Source of the DNA: an uncultured Anaeroplasmataceae bacterium
GTDB lineage: Bacteria; Bacillota_I; Bacilli_A; Acholeplasmatales; Anaeroplasmataceae
NCBI GenBank assembly: GCA_910584005.1
Contig: CAJTXR010000001.1
Location: 492,927-556,926, forward strand
DNA: 64,000 nt
Reading direction: 5' to 3'
Positions 50,844-61,042 of this stretch are shown piece by piece (position 1 is the stretch's first letter; each line of letters opens with the position of its first letter). The position numbers and the translations under genes were made by a program. The notes beneath the pieces are model-generated. The model was not told the origin of the DNA. It was given only the letters and a program-made list of their open reading frames with translations, and did not search any database.

Positions 50844-51899
50844 TTACCATTTTGAAATCAATTCATATAAAAAGGCATTTTTAAATATTTTTTCATTTCC
50901 AACTTTCTCTTCAATTAAAAAGCCAGCTTCTACAAGTTCATGTAAATACTTAGATGCTGTATTTCTGGATATATTTAAATTGTTTCTTAAATATTCATTC
51001 TTAGTATAGAAATCATAAAATAAATAATTTATCAATTCTAAAGAATATATTTTAGGACATTTATCCTTAATTAATATGCTAGCCTTTTCCATTGAATTTT
51101 TGAAATTTTCAATAAATTCAATCGTAAATTGGCTCATTTCTTCTACACCTTTAATCATGTATAATAAATAGTCTTTGATATATTTATCATCAAGTCTCAT
51201 ATTATATAGGCATTGATAATATATGGATTTTGTCTGATTGATATATTTACTTAAATATAAAATAGGTAAACTTAATTTCTTTTCTAATACTAAATATAAA
51301 ACATTTAATATTCTTCCTGTTCTACCGTTACCATCATGGAAAGGATGAATTGATTCAAATTGATAATGAATCATTGCCATTTTAATGATAGGATCAACTG
51401 CTTCTAATTCTGGATAATTCATATACCTTTCAAGATTACTCAAATAATCTCTAATTTCAACTTCACCTTGTGGTGGAGTATGCAAAACTTCTTTTGTCTT
51501 CGTATTTAAAATCACTGTCCCAGGAATTTTTCTAATACCACCAACATTTGGTTCTATAATAGAGTGAATATCAACTAACATATTTGTAGATATATATCCA
51601 TTATCTAGTAGTTTAGAATATCCAGTTAAAATAGCTTGTCTATAACCAACAACCTCTTTTGAATTCGCATTATTCGTTTTTAATGTAATTTCTTTAAAAA
51701 TTTCATCAAAGGTTGTAACAATATTTTCAATTTCACTTGATTCTTTTGCTTCACCTAAAGTAACTGCATTTAAAATAATGTGGGGATTTGGTAATAGTTT
51801 TATCAAACCATTTAATTCTCCTAATTTGTTATTTGCTTTAGACAGTGCCTTTAAAATATCAATATCATCATAATTATACTGAAATGGTAATTTGTGCAT
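50844..51899 (-). CDS. Fic-family protein with Fic_N domain and C-terminal HTH
   Basis: This 351-residue Fic protein has the Fic_N segment with inhibitory SSEIEN near 50-55, catalytic HPFHDGNGRTGR near 185-196 with all residues present, and a winged-helix at the C-terminus (LRNNLNISRNTASKYLHEL). The ATG at 51899 follows AAGGAGTG; the longer frame to 51947 would overlap its promoter. It lies downstream of the RhuM-like gene and has its own operator-bearing promoter. Confidence 0.88.
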   Translation of the reverse strand: MHKLPFQYNYDDIDILKALSKANNKLGELNGLIKLLPNPHIILNAVTLGEAKESSEIENIVTTFDEIFKEITLKTNNANSKEVVGYRQAILTGYSKLLDNGYISTNMLVDIHSIIEPNVGGIRKIPGTVILNTKTKEVLHTPPQGEVEIRDYLSNLERYMNYPELEAVDPIIKMAMIHYQFESIHPFHDGNGRTGRILNVLYLVLEKKLSLPILYLSKYINQTKSIYYQCLYNMRLDDKYIKDYLLYMIKGVEEMSQFTIEFIENFKNSMEKASILIKDKCPKIYSLELINYLFYDFYTKNEYLRNNLNISRNTASKYLHELVEAGFLIEEKVGNEKIFKNAFLYELISKW

Positions 51900-51947
51900 A
51901 CTATCACTCCTTGCACAAATTTTACCATTTTTTGTGCATATAGTCAA
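51891..51947 (-). promoter_or_regulatory. Promoter of the third Fic gene with repeated half-sites
   Basis: Minus strand TTGACT (51942-51947), a 17-base spacer and TAAAAT (51919-51924). TTTGTGCA at 51891 and 51931, and its complement TGCACAAA at 51912, sit about 20 bp apart and cover the start codon, -10 and spacer. Likely autorepressor sites. Confidence 0.65.
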
Positions 51948-51977
51948 TGCGTAAACAAAATAAGATTAAATAAATTT

Positions 51978-53573
51978 TTATTTCTCTAAAAAATTCACAA
52001 TTTCAGTTTCTAGTTTTAACTTTAATTTTCTAAGTAAAGTTGAACTTCTTCTTGCATCACGCTTTATTTTAGTCTCCATATTTAAATATTTTGCTTGTTC
52101 TTGTTTTGAAAGGTATTGATCTATTTTTTGCATATCGTAATAAGGATATACCACGCCTTTCTCTCTATCGACCAATACACAATTTGTCCTTAACATCTTT
52201 CTTATTTCATTAAATCTTTTATCCATACTGAAAATCATAGGAAATATAATAGAATTTCTATTTCTACATTCAATAAATGAATGAATCGCATTATAATAAT
52301 GCTTCAAATCCCAAGACATATTTTTTATGGTTTTTAAACTATCCTTCATTCCTATTTGTATTTTACTAAAGAAAGATAAATTGGATTTATTCTCAAAATA
52401 ATGTATTGCCAAAATAACATTCGACATATCAGAAACATAATGTTCTTCATTATAAAACTTTATCAACTTAATTATTTTTTCTTTTATAGATATTTTTTCG
52501 TATTTTAATAAAATGATTTTCATTAAATTTACATATGTTGATAAATAATGGTTTTCTTCAAAATAAAAAGAAACAGGGTATTTATAAAAATAATCATAAA
52601 CCTCTCTTGTCCTTCTTTCACAGCACTCTTCTAATTCTTTACCTGTTAGTTTAAAATGAAAAGAATAATAAAAATAATAAAAACTAAATATATTTCTTCG
52701 TACATATTCATTAATTTCTTTGGCTTCTAGCATATTTTCTATTAAATATGGTTCAATAACTGAATTCAAAGAAATCGGATTTTGAAAAAAGCTATAGATA
52801 GGCAATATAATATTGGGGTCTTTGATGCTACCTTTTAGAATTTGATCCAAATAACTTACAATTTGAGTATCTAAATGGACTACTATCCCAACATTATATT
52901 TCATATTATATTTACTATCTAAACTATAAAATTCGATTTTGTCAGTTTCAAATAATGGTTGCAACAAATCCTTATATTCATAAGTAATCATGCATTTTTT
53001 TAAAATGCTCTCAAATTGGTTATCAGAATAAATCAAATCAACATTACCTAAAACTTTTTCATATTTATTAAAAACTTCGATTTTTGAATTTGAATCTGCA
53101 TTTGCAACAAGATTCATAGCCATAGTTCTTTGTTTTTCATATTCAATATTTTCAACTTGCGAATAATCTAATTTTTTTCCATAATTTGATAAACTTCCCT
53201 TTATTCTATACCTGGTCGAAATTTGAACCAACCATTTACAAAACTGAATTGTTTTTTCCGAATCAAACTTAAAACCAACTGATAGGATTATTTGAGGAGC
53301 ATAATACTCGACTTTTATATTTATAGTTTTTCCCTGCCTAGTACAATAAGTATGATATTTACACATTGTGGTTTTTTCTGTACATATACTAGTTCTATAT
53401 AAATTATTTATTGTAAGAGTTATTTTTTCTGCATCTATATTATAAAGTTTTCCCATCATTTCAGTTGTCATCCAAATATTTTCATCTTCATATCTGATTT
53501 CAATCTCTTGTTTATCTGCTCCCTTTGAAACATTATAATATAAATATTCTGGTAGAGTTTTCTTTTTTATCAT
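51978..53573 (-). CDS. RhuM-like domain fused to a large unknown domain
   Basis: This 531-residue protein has, at about 20-130, the pattern of the RhuM/virulence domain: IEIRYEDENIWMTTEMMGKL, then NNL, YYAPQIILSVGFKF. The following 400 residues are unassigned, with many Tyr, Phe and Lys. RhuM-domain proteins are common next to Fic genes, toxins and phage genes, and here the Fic gene is 78 bases downstream. The ribosome site is weak (AGAGG at 15 bases). Function unknown. Confidence 0.6.
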   Translation of the reverse strand: MIKKKTLPEYLYYNVSKGADKQEIEIRYEDENIWMTTEMMGKLYNIDAEKITLTINNLYRTSICTEKTTMCKYHTYCTRQGKTINIKVEYYAPQIILSVGFKFDSEKTIQFCKWLVQISTRYRIKGSLSNYGKKLDYSQVENIEYEKQRTMAMNLVANADSNSKIEVFNKYEKVLGNVDLIYSDNQFESILKKCMITYEYKDLLQPLFETDKIEFYSLDSKYNMKYNVGIVVHLDTQIVSYLDQILKGSIKDPNIILPIYSFFQNPISLNSVIEPYLIENMLEAKEINEYVRRNIFSFYYFYYSFHFKLTGKELEECCERRTREVYDYFYKYPVSFYFEENHYLSTYVNLMKIILLKYEKISIKEKIIKLIKFYNEEHYVSDMSNVILAIHYFENKSNLSFFSKIQIGMKDSLKTIKNMSWDLKHYYNAIHSFIECRNRNSIIFPMIFSMDKRFNEIRKMLRTNCVLVDREKGVVYPYYDMQKIDQYLSKQEQAKYLNMETKIKRDARRSSTLLRKLKLKLETEIVNFLEK

Positions 53574-53857
53574 TGATATACTTTATTGCCTCTCTTCATT
53601 TTATAAAACCTATATATTAAAAAATTTGATAAATAAAAATCATTAATAAAAAGCTACTATAAAAATAAATTTTTAGCTTGTGATATAATATTAAATTAAA
53701 TTTATAGAGTAGTCATAAAACTGCTATATAAGTAATTATTATACTAATAGATTAATAAAATAATCACATATTTTTTTCTTTAGCATCAAAATGACAAAAC
53801 CATATAAAAAACACATACCTTTATATAATCTTTAATAATCAATTTATCTAATACCAA
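53574..53857. other. Intergenic AT-rich stretch
   Basis: Very AT-rich; no gene, clear hairpin or promoter that I can support. Confidence 0.4.
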
Positions 53858-54166
53858 TTAAATCAAATTTAGACATTCTTGCTTACAAGAAAAAATTGCA
53901 TATAATATAACAGTTTTAATATCTTCAAAAACTTTATAAAAGATAAGATGAGATTTTATAATCAGACATCTGAATCCTTGTTTCTTGATGGTTTGATATC
54001 TAGGAATTACCCCCTTATATGAAAAATCTTGTAATTGATTTATACTCCCTTTGATTTTATTAAAATAATATAAAGCTACGTTTTTAGAATTGACTGAAGC
54101 AATATATAAAATGATGTCTTGAATTTGATCATTAAACATGTCTGTTTTTAAAATATTATAGCTCAT
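53858..54166 (-). CDS. RelE/ParE-family toxin
   Basis: This 102-residue toxin of the RelE/ParE fold has the N-terminal FNDQIQDIILYIA helix and core strands including GFRCLIIKSHLIFYKV and VILYAIF. ParE members poison gyrase, RelE members cut mRNA; the type is not clear. It starts one base after the stop of a reading-frame remnant that looks like the end of its antitoxin, which is truncated. It may be inactive, silent or dependent on another antitoxin. Confidence 0.75.
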   Translation of the reverse strand: MSYNILKTDMFNDQIQDIILYIASVNSKNVALYYFNKIKGSINQLQDFSYKGVIPRYQTIKKQGFRCLIIKSHLIFYKVFEDIKTVILYAIFSCKQECLNLI

Positions 54167-54167
54167 A

Positions 54168-54251
54168 TTATATTTCCAGTTTCTTTCTAAACTCTAAAAA
54201 GTATCTTTCACTGGTGTTACTCGATTGTTTCTTATGTGAAACTTTTTTATT
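54168..54251 (-). pseudogene. Truncated antitoxin remnant
   Basis: A 27-codon open frame (KVSHKKQSSNTSERYFLEFR, then KKLEI and stop) ends one base before the toxin ATG, the usual antitoxin-toxin spacing. It has an in-frame stop upstream and no start codon, so the antitoxin N-terminus is missing. Confidence 0.5.
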
Positions 54252-54376
54252 TTACATTTAATATGTTTTTAAGACATTTTAAAGACTATCTCCTATATTG
54301 ATACGACATTAAAATTTGGAGATTTTGAGTTTTTCATAACTTTTTTCTCACATTAAAATGCTTTATAAAATAAATA

Positions 54377-56404
54377 CTATATTTTGACTCTGCACTTGTT
54401 TTCACAAAATTTATATTTTCTACCTTTTTTAGATACTTCAACAATCATCCCACCACACTCTGGGCAAGTCATTTCTGGTTGAATCTCAAATAAATTTGGA
54501 ACATTAACAAACTCAAGTTTATCTTTGGATGAACTCAATAAATCCATGATAAAATTAGATGGTTTCAAGAAATCCAAATTTGGAACAGATAGAAATACAA
54601 TATTCTTAGATCTTGTTAAAGCAACATAGAACAAACGTCTCTCTTCAGAACTTGGTAATCCCTCATATTTCTCATGTTCCTTTTCTTCTTCATATTCATT
54701 TAATTTGTTTAAAATTTGAGCATATGGTTTTTTCTTATTTACTTCAAGAGGCATATCCTTTTCATTTACACCTGTGACAAACACATAATCTGCCTCTAAT
54801 CCTTTAGCTCTATGAATTGTTAAGAATTGAATATATATATTTGAATATTCTTCAAATTGATAAAATTCTCTATTGTTCTCATCACATTTAGCAAAAATAA
54901 CTTCATCTAGATTTTTAATACTATCTATCGCATAATTCGTTCGCCCTAGAACCATTAATTCTACTTTTTTGTTTCCTTCAAGTTCTTTAATTTTTTCTAA
55001 AGCAAATATTAAACTATCTACATTGGACACAGAATATTTTAGTACAACAATTGGTTTTTCCAACTGTTTAAAAGAACTAATATTTTTAGACTTTTGACAA
55101 GGATTAATCATTACAAATTTAGAGGAGGCCTCTATCAATTGTTGGCTATTTCTATAAGTGTTTTTTAAATAAAATTCTTTAGCATCCACAATTTTCTTAC
55201 TAAACTCCATAAAAAATTGATTATTACTTCCAGAAAAAGAATAAATAGATTGCCAGTCATCACCATACGCCATCAAAAAGCCATTTTTTTGTTTTAGAAT
55301 TTCAACTAATAAAGTATATCTTGCAGGAGAAATATCTTGATATTCATCAACTATGATATATTTATATGGTAAAAACTTATTCTTTCTTAAAATCTCAATT
55401 GGTCCATATATCATAAAATCAAAATCTGTACTATAAACCTCTTTCAACCACACACAATACTTTTGTCTAATTTCTCTAAATAATTGAATAAACATAATAT
55501 TATCTGGTTTATTACCACAATAATGCTCAATTAAATAATCAAAATCTTCATCATAAACATCTGCAGCTGAAGCAATTTTTTGTGCTTCTTCTAATGATTC
55601 AAAAAATTCTTCAAAACGTTTTGCAATTGCTGGACTATCCAAATAATCTTTATATGAGCGAAAAGATTTCACTTTATATCCGAGTACGTTTAAATAATTA
55701 TACAAATGATAAGGTGCATTTTTATAATCAACACCTTTTAAAGTCAAATCTCCAGGAATTGCATCTTTAGTGAAATGAATAATATTATTATCTTTTAATA
55801 TTATATAATGAGAGTACTTATTTTTTACTATATATTCATAATCAATATCATTTTGAAATAACATATTACAAACAATTAATGCAACTACACTATTTACCTT
55901 TTCACCATTTAAAGAGATCTTACTTATATTTGCAGTAAGTCCCTTTATCTCGCTTAATTCAACTACATCGTATGAATTATATTCTTCATTCATAAAATGA
56001 ACTATCCCCGAAGCAAACTGGATATCTTTTTCGTATTCTCCTTCATAAAAGAATTGCCTTAAAAAACCATAAAATGCATTTATATATATTTCTTTATGAT
56101 TATCACTTCTATTAAAGACTTTCAATCCTAATTTATGGAAAGTTAAAATATCAATATTCTTATTAGTCACCTTAGAAACTCTTTCTTTTAATTCATTAAC
56201 AACTTTATCAGTAAATGCTAATAATAATATTTCCTTAGGGTTCACCTTAAGTTCTTCGACTAAGTATTTTATTTTTCCAACAATAGATAAAGTCTTTCCA
56301 GCACCAGCTCCTGCAATCACCAATTGATTCCCAATGAACTTTATACTATCTATTTGTTCTTTATCTAATTGTTTTCCTTCAATATTAAAAAAATTATCAT
56401 CCAT
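54377..56404 (-). CDS. UvrD/Rep-like superfamily 1 helicase with zinc ribbon
   Basis: This 675-residue DNA helicase has P-loop AGAGAGKT (about 33-39), Walker B VDEYQD near 353, motif VI-like VALTRSK near 590, and a C-terminal four-Cys zinc ribbon (CPECG ... FCENKC, about 648-670). It unwinds DNA using ATP. It lies ten bases after the UPF1-like gene in an AT-rich operon with recombinases nearby, so a defence or mobile-element role is inferred. GAGGAG supports the start. Confidence 0.85.
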   Translation of the reverse strand: MDDNFFNIEGKQLDKEQIDSIKFIGNQLVIAGAGAGKTLSIVGKIKYLVEELKVNPKEILLLAFTDKVVNELKERVSKVTNKNIDILTFHKLGLKVFNRSDNHKEIYINAFYGFLRQFFYEGEYEKDIQFASGIVHFMNEEYNSYDVVELSEIKGLTANISKISLNGEKVNSVVALIVCNMLFQNDIDYEYIVKNKYSHYIILKDNNIIHFTKDAIPGDLTLKGVDYKNAPYHLYNYLNVLGYKVKSFRSYKDYLDSPAIAKRFEEFFESLEEAQKIASAADVYDEDFDYLIEHYCGNKPDNIMFIQLFREIRQKYCVWLKEVYSTDFDFMIYGPIEILRKNKFLPYKYIIVDEYQDISPARYTLLVEILKQKNGFLMAYGDDWQSIYSFSGSNNQFFMEFSKKIVDAKEFYLKNTYRNSQQLIEASSKFVMINPCQKSKNISSFKQLEKPIVVLKYSVSNVDSLIFALEKIKELEGNKKVELMVLGRTNYAIDSIKNLDEVIFAKCDENNREFYQFEEYSNIYIQFLTIHRAKGLEADYVFVTGVNEKDMPLEVNKKKPYAQILNKLNEYEEEKEHEKYEGLPSSEERRLFYVALTRSKNIVFLSVPNLDFLKPSNFIMDLLSSSKDKLEFVNVPNLFEIQPEMTCPECGGMIVEVSKKGRKYKFCENKCRVKI

Positions 56405-56413
56405 TTATATCAT

Positions 56414-59400
56414 TTACTCCTCTGCTTCATCAAATATTGTAAGTGGCTTATCTAAATTCAAAAGTTTTGATAAAACCTCTATCAAATAATCATAATCTTT
56501 AGAAGCAGAATTAGGAACTCTTAAAACTTTTAATTTCACTTGATTACAAATGATTTCTTTTTTTCTATCATTTTGAACTGCTTTAGAACAGCTTATGTGC
56601 TCACCACCATCTAGTTCGATAATTAAAAGAGGTTGCTTATTTCCCCAAATGTTTTTCTTGAAAATTACAAAATCAAACTCAGATCTATGATAATAATCCT
56701 TATAATCCTTCGGAGAAATTTTTAAAACTTCACTTACTTTTTGATTTCTTTCTATAGATATTTTGGACTTCAATTTGAAAAATGGTAATAAAGTTTCATA
56801 CATTTCACTTTCAGTTTTTGAATCATTAGAAAAATTACTTCTTAAACTTGGAATTGGCTCAACAGTAGTAATATCTCCATTTGTTCTCACATAATTAGCC
56901 AACTGTAAAATAATACTATTTTCTCCTTTATCAAGAGCTTTAATCACTTCATAATCCCCACACATTATAAAATCTCTTTTTGATCTTGATATACCTACAT
57001 TAATTAATTGCTGATTATTTTTTATCCAATTAAATGTTCTCTCTCCAGTCTTTTTTGATAAAGCTGTTGAAAAAATAATAGTATTCTTCTCCGCACCTTG
57101 AATTGTATGAATAGTACCAGCATTAACATTTTTTATACCTCGTTCGTTTAATTTTTTGTTGATTAATGTCGCTTGGTTTCGAAATGCAGTTATAATACTT
57201 ACGTCATCATATTTATTTTTTTCAATAATATCTACAATTGCCTCTGCTTCTGCTTCATATGCATTTCCAATCTCTGATTTTTTATTATTCTCTATATTTA
57301 TAAATTTAAAATTAGCTTCTTTTTCATTTTCAAGAATTAGCGTTCCATCATAAAACAACTTGTTGCTAAAATTAATAATCTTTTTAGGGCACCTATAGTG
57401 ATATCTAAGTATAATATACTTAGAGGTATTATCATTATTTTTCATTAAATTTAAAATTGAATTATCAATATAATTATATTTGTTTGGAATTTCATATTTT
57501 TTCATCAATTTTTTGTTTAGATTCTCTTCTAATACTATAACAGGTTTAAGTTGATTAATATCTCCGACTAAGAGTAAAGATTTTGCACGAACGATCGGAA
57601 GAAGCGATGTGGCAATATTACATTGTCCTGATTCATCCATAATACATAACTCAAAATGTGGCTTTGGAGTTCCAAGTTTGTTTGCAGATAAATTTGTTGT
57701 TATTACAAAAGGAAAAATAGATATAAATTTATTTAGGTTTTCATCATCACTTAAATATTTATTAAATAGCCTTAGTGCTTCATCTTTATCCTGAGATAAA
57801 ATAATATCAATTAAATCTTTATTTGTTTTATCAGCTAATTTTTTAATGTAACATAAAGACTTATAATATAAATAGTTTTTGTAATCTTCATTTTCATCAG
57901 CTGGTATAACTAACTTACGAATATTTGAATCTGTTAAAGTTTCATATTTCTTTAATTCATTATGTACATTTTCAAGTTCTTCAAGCAAAAAAGATTTAGA
58001 TTGCTTATTATCTAAGGATTTTTCTATTTTCCTTAAGCACTTTTCTTTTTGTAATAATTCTTGTTGCTGCTCATAATCATCTAAAGCTTTTTTAAGATCT
58101 TTAAAAATAGATAATCCTTTTTCCTTAGAATTTTCTGTCAGGGCTTCATTTATTCTCTTATCTTTTATGATTACAGCCTGTTTATATAACTTAGAAATGG
58201 TTTCTATTGTCTCTGCGTTAACGTCATTATTACCTATTCTAATCATAGGAAATAATACTTCTTCGCCGTTTTTATAAATAAACGTTATAGAATCATATAT
58301 ATCTTTTATAGGCTTATTATTGTTAGAACAAATTAAGCAACTTTGATTATTAGCCATTGCAGACAATATTACATTAACAATAGTTTTTGTTTTTCCTGTT
58401 CCTGGAGGTCCTTCTACATAAGTAATGTAATTCGTCATAGTATTATAAACCACTCTAATTTGATCAGGATTTGCATTTTTATCTCTTATAACTATAAATG
58501 GCTCTTTATTCTTAGCCTTTCTTTTAGATAAATTTTTTCCAAAATAAGCCATTAACGGCTTAGTCAACTTATTGTCATTCTCCATTTTGACAATTTCATT
58601 TGCCACTTGGTCAATATCACATACAAAATCTCGTCTTTGTATAAACACTTCTTCTCTAGTATCTATCTTTTCTGAAAAAGATAAATTAGATTGTATTAGT
58701 TCTTTATACATTTTAGAATTTACATCGAAATTATCAACAAACTCACTTGGGTCACATTGAATATAGTTATATAAATTATACTTTTTTCCATCAATTAAAA
58801 AGGATTTGTTAATTGTGCTCTTTTCATCCAGTCTAGCTTCTTTCTTATCAAAATCAATACTAATTTTTCTATAAGCTATAACATACTTTTTATCTTTTAC
58901 ACTAATTGCTAAAGAGCTCAGACAAATTTCAGATTGTTGTAATTTATCTTTTGCATCTTCTTTATTCACTTTTAGAATTAACTCCACAAATTCATCTAAC
59001 TGTTCTTGAGTTAATAATGCAACATAATTATGAAAATCATCGTATGCTAAACCAGAAATATTATGGCTTTCAGTTTCTAAAATACATGGATCATTATCAA
59101 ACTTATAACAATCACAAACATATCTTAATATATTATCATTGAAGTGTTGAGGTTCTAACCATGAATACCTATCTGGGAAGGAAAAAATAGCATTTATTAA
59201 TTCATCAGAACATTTAAAATAACTTCCGTTGATTAGTCTAGCAGAAATTATTCTGTCAGCATCAATAGTTGTCTCTTCTGCATTTTTATATCCTTTTCTA
59301 TAATTAACCATTTTACATTTTAATATCTTTTTAGAATAATTAACAATTTCTATAATTGCAATCCAAAAATATGTGTTCCCTTTGTTTTGTTTGTATGCTA

Positions 59401-59461
59401 TGTCTATCCACTTATGTTCAATAATACTTTCATATAAGATTTTACCCACATTTTCTTCCAT
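56414..59461 (-). CDS. UPF1/DNA2-like helicase with C-terminal nuclease-like domain
   Basis: This 1015-residue superfamily 1B helicase has P-loop GPPGTGKTKT near 348-358, Walker B-like CIMDESGQ, VGDINQLKP, the NVGISRSKRDFIMCGD motif, and a C-terminal domain with IIELDGGEH near 945, an Asp-x-Glu arrangement typical of DUF2726/PD-(D/E)XK nucleases. AGGAG supports the start. It heads the two-gene helicase operon. Such helicase-nuclease fusions are common in defence systems; the exact family is not named here. Confidence 0.82.
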   Translation of the reverse strand: MEENVGKILYESIIEHKWIDIAYKQNKGNTYFWIAIIEIVNYSKKILKCKMVNYRKGYKNAEETTIDADRIISARLINGSYFKCSDELINAIFSFPDRYSWLEPQHFNDNILRYVCDCYKFDNDPCILETESHNISGLAYDDFHNYVALLTQEQLDEFVELILKVNKEDAKDKLQQSEICLSSLAISVKDKKYVIAYRKISIDFDKKEARLDEKSTINKSFLIDGKKYNLYNYIQCDPSEFVDNFDVNSKMYKELIQSNLSFSEKIDTREEVFIQRRDFVCDIDQVANEIVKMENDNKLTKPLMAYFGKNLSKRKAKNKEPFIVIRDKNANPDQIRVVYNTMTNYITYVEGPPGTGKTKTIVNVILSAMANNQSCLICSNNNKPIKDIYDSITFIYKNGEEVLFPMIRIGNNDVNAETIETISKLYKQAVIIKDKRINEALTENSKEKGLSIFKDLKKALDDYEQQQELLQKEKCLRKIEKSLDNKQSKSFLLEELENVHNELKKYETLTDSNIRKLVIPADENEDYKNYLYYKSLCYIKKLADKTNKDLIDIILSQDKDEALRLFNKYLSDDENLNKFISIFPFVITTNLSANKLGTPKPHFELCIMDESGQCNIATSLLPIVRAKSLLLVGDINQLKPVIVLEENLNKKLMKKYEIPNKYNYIDNSILNLMKNNDNTSKYIILRYHYRCPKKIINFSNKLFYDGTLILENEKEANFKFINIENNKKSEIGNAYEAEAEAIVDIIEKNKYDDVSIITAFRNQATLINKKLNERGIKNVNAGTIHTIQGAEKNTIIFSTALSKKTGERTFNWIKNNQQLINVGISRSKRDFIMCGDYEVIKALDKGENSIILQLANYVRTNGDITTVEPIPSLRSNFSNDSKTESEMYETLLPFFKLKSKISIERNQKVSEVLKISPKDYKDYYHRSEFDFVIFKKNIWGNKQPLLIIELDGGEHISCSKAVQNDRKKEIICNQVKLKVLRVPNSASKDYDYLIEVLSKLLNLDKPLTIFDEAEE

Positions 59462-59604
59462 ATATTACTCCTAACATTTTTTCTTTAGCATTTTCTTAAT
59501 TATACAATTTTTAGCAAACTTTAGCAATATACTTGATAATCTTCAAATTATTTTTATAAGTATAAAACTTGCCTAAATAAAAAATTAACAATAATAAATA
59601 CGGC

Positions 59605-61014
59605 TTAGTAATTATAGTTGATATGAACCTTATACTTTCTTTTATCAATGTTAATAATTGATATACTAGTTATTAATTTTAGTATTAGTTCATCATCAAT
59701 TTTACAATTTGTTATTTTGAAAATTATAGTTTTAGTATGCTGGTTGTTTTTATTTAAATTCAATTGTAGTTCATTCTTTTTACTCGTCAATTCTACGATT
59801 GCAAGTTTTAGCTTATCTTCAGTTATTTTGCCTTTCGCATAATCCTCAAAGTTTTTTTGAAATTCTAAATCTAGTTGTTTTATTTCTTTTTTTATCTTTT
59901 GGATACTTTTTTCATTATAAGAAATAAAATCAGAATCATTTATTTTAGAAAGTTGTATTTGGATTTCCTCTTTTAAAATATATTTTAAGTCATTAATATA
60001 AATTCTAGTATTACATCTACTACATACAAAAAAATGTTGATTCATAGATTTAGAATAAGTATATCTCATATCCTTTTTGCAACACCCACATTGAACCATA
60101 TTAGGATAAGGATTTATATAGACTTTATCTTTTTTCTTTGGTCTGGTTAATCTTACATCTTGAGCTTTGCAAAAAGTTTCTACATCTACGATTTGTGGTA
60201 ATCCATGCTCTATAACAATAGGATTAGGATTTAATATTCTTTTACCTTGGATACAAAGATATTTTCTATTAATGAATTTACCTATATATCCTTCATTTGT
60301 AATTATTTTATAAATGGTACAATCCTTCCATTTATACTTATGTTCAGTTAAAGATGATTGATCGTTATATTTTATAAAGCGATAATATCCTGGTGTAATA
60401 ATACATTCTCTTGTTAATAAATTAGCAATGGATTTGGTACTGTGTCCTTCTATGTATAAAGAAAATATTCTTCTTACTACATTAGCTGCTTCTTCATCGA
60501 TGATGTATTTACCATTTTCATCTACAGTTAACCCATAAAAAGCTCCTAGCCTAGAATTTAATAATTTCGTTTTAGCCTTATAATCAAATGTAGATTTAAT
60601 TTTTCTTCTAATATCCTTTAAATACATTTCATTAAAGATATTTTTAAATGCAGCAAATTCCTCCATTAATCCTTTATTGTCATAGTTATCATCGATAGCA
60701 ATAAATCGTACATCATTAATTAAAAATATTTCATCTAGATATTTTCCAACCTCTAAATAGTTTCTGCCAAATCTAGATAAATCTTTTACGATAATAGTAT
60801 CTATGATTCCAGCATCTACATCATTCATCATTTCAGTGAATGCTGGACGGTCCATTGTGCTACCACTAATGTTCAAATCTTTATATATTTTCTTAATTGT
60901 AAATCCATGGGAATTACAATAGTCTGTTATACCTTTAATTTGATGATCAATAGAAGTGTGATGTTCTAAATCATCACTTCTACTGATTCTAGCATAAATT
61001 GCTATTCTACACAT
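59605..61014 (-). CDS. Serine recombinase (site-specific)
   Basis: This 469-residue recombinase has the resolvase catalytic domain at the N-terminus (Y-A-R-I-S with Ser11, DLSRFGRN), a recombinase domain, a zinc ribbon (CGCCKKDMRYT ... FVCSRC) and a coiled-coil-like Lys-rich C-terminus. It cuts and rejoins DNA of a mobile element. The ribosome site GGAGAA is about 16 bases from the ATG, long for a start. It follows the PD-(D/E)XK gene on the same strand. Confidence 0.9.
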   Translation of the reverse strand: MCRIAIYARISRSDDLEHHTSIDHQIKGITDYCNSHGFTIKKIYKDLNISGSTMDRPAFTEMMNDVDAGIIDTIIVKDLSRFGRNYLEVGKYLDEIFLINDVRFIAIDDNYDNKGLMEEFAAFKNIFNEMYLKDIRRKIKSTFDYKAKTKLLNSRLGAFYGLTVDENGKYIIDEEAANVVRRIFSLYIEGHSTKSIANLLTRECIITPGYYRFIKYNDQSSLTEHKYKWKDCTIYKIITNEGYIGKFINRKYLCIQGKRILNPNPIVIEHGLPQIVDVETFCKAQDVRLTRPKKKDKVYINPYPNMVQCGCCKKDMRYTYSKSMNQHFFVCSRCNTRIYINDLKYILKEEIQIQLSKINDSDFISYNEKSIQKIKKEIKQLDLEFQKNFEDYAKGKITEDKLKLAIVELTSKKNELQLNLNKNNQHTKTIIFKITNCKIDDELILKLITSISIINIDKRKYKVHINYNY

Positions 61015-61042
61015 AAAAATATATTAATTCTCCAATCTAATA

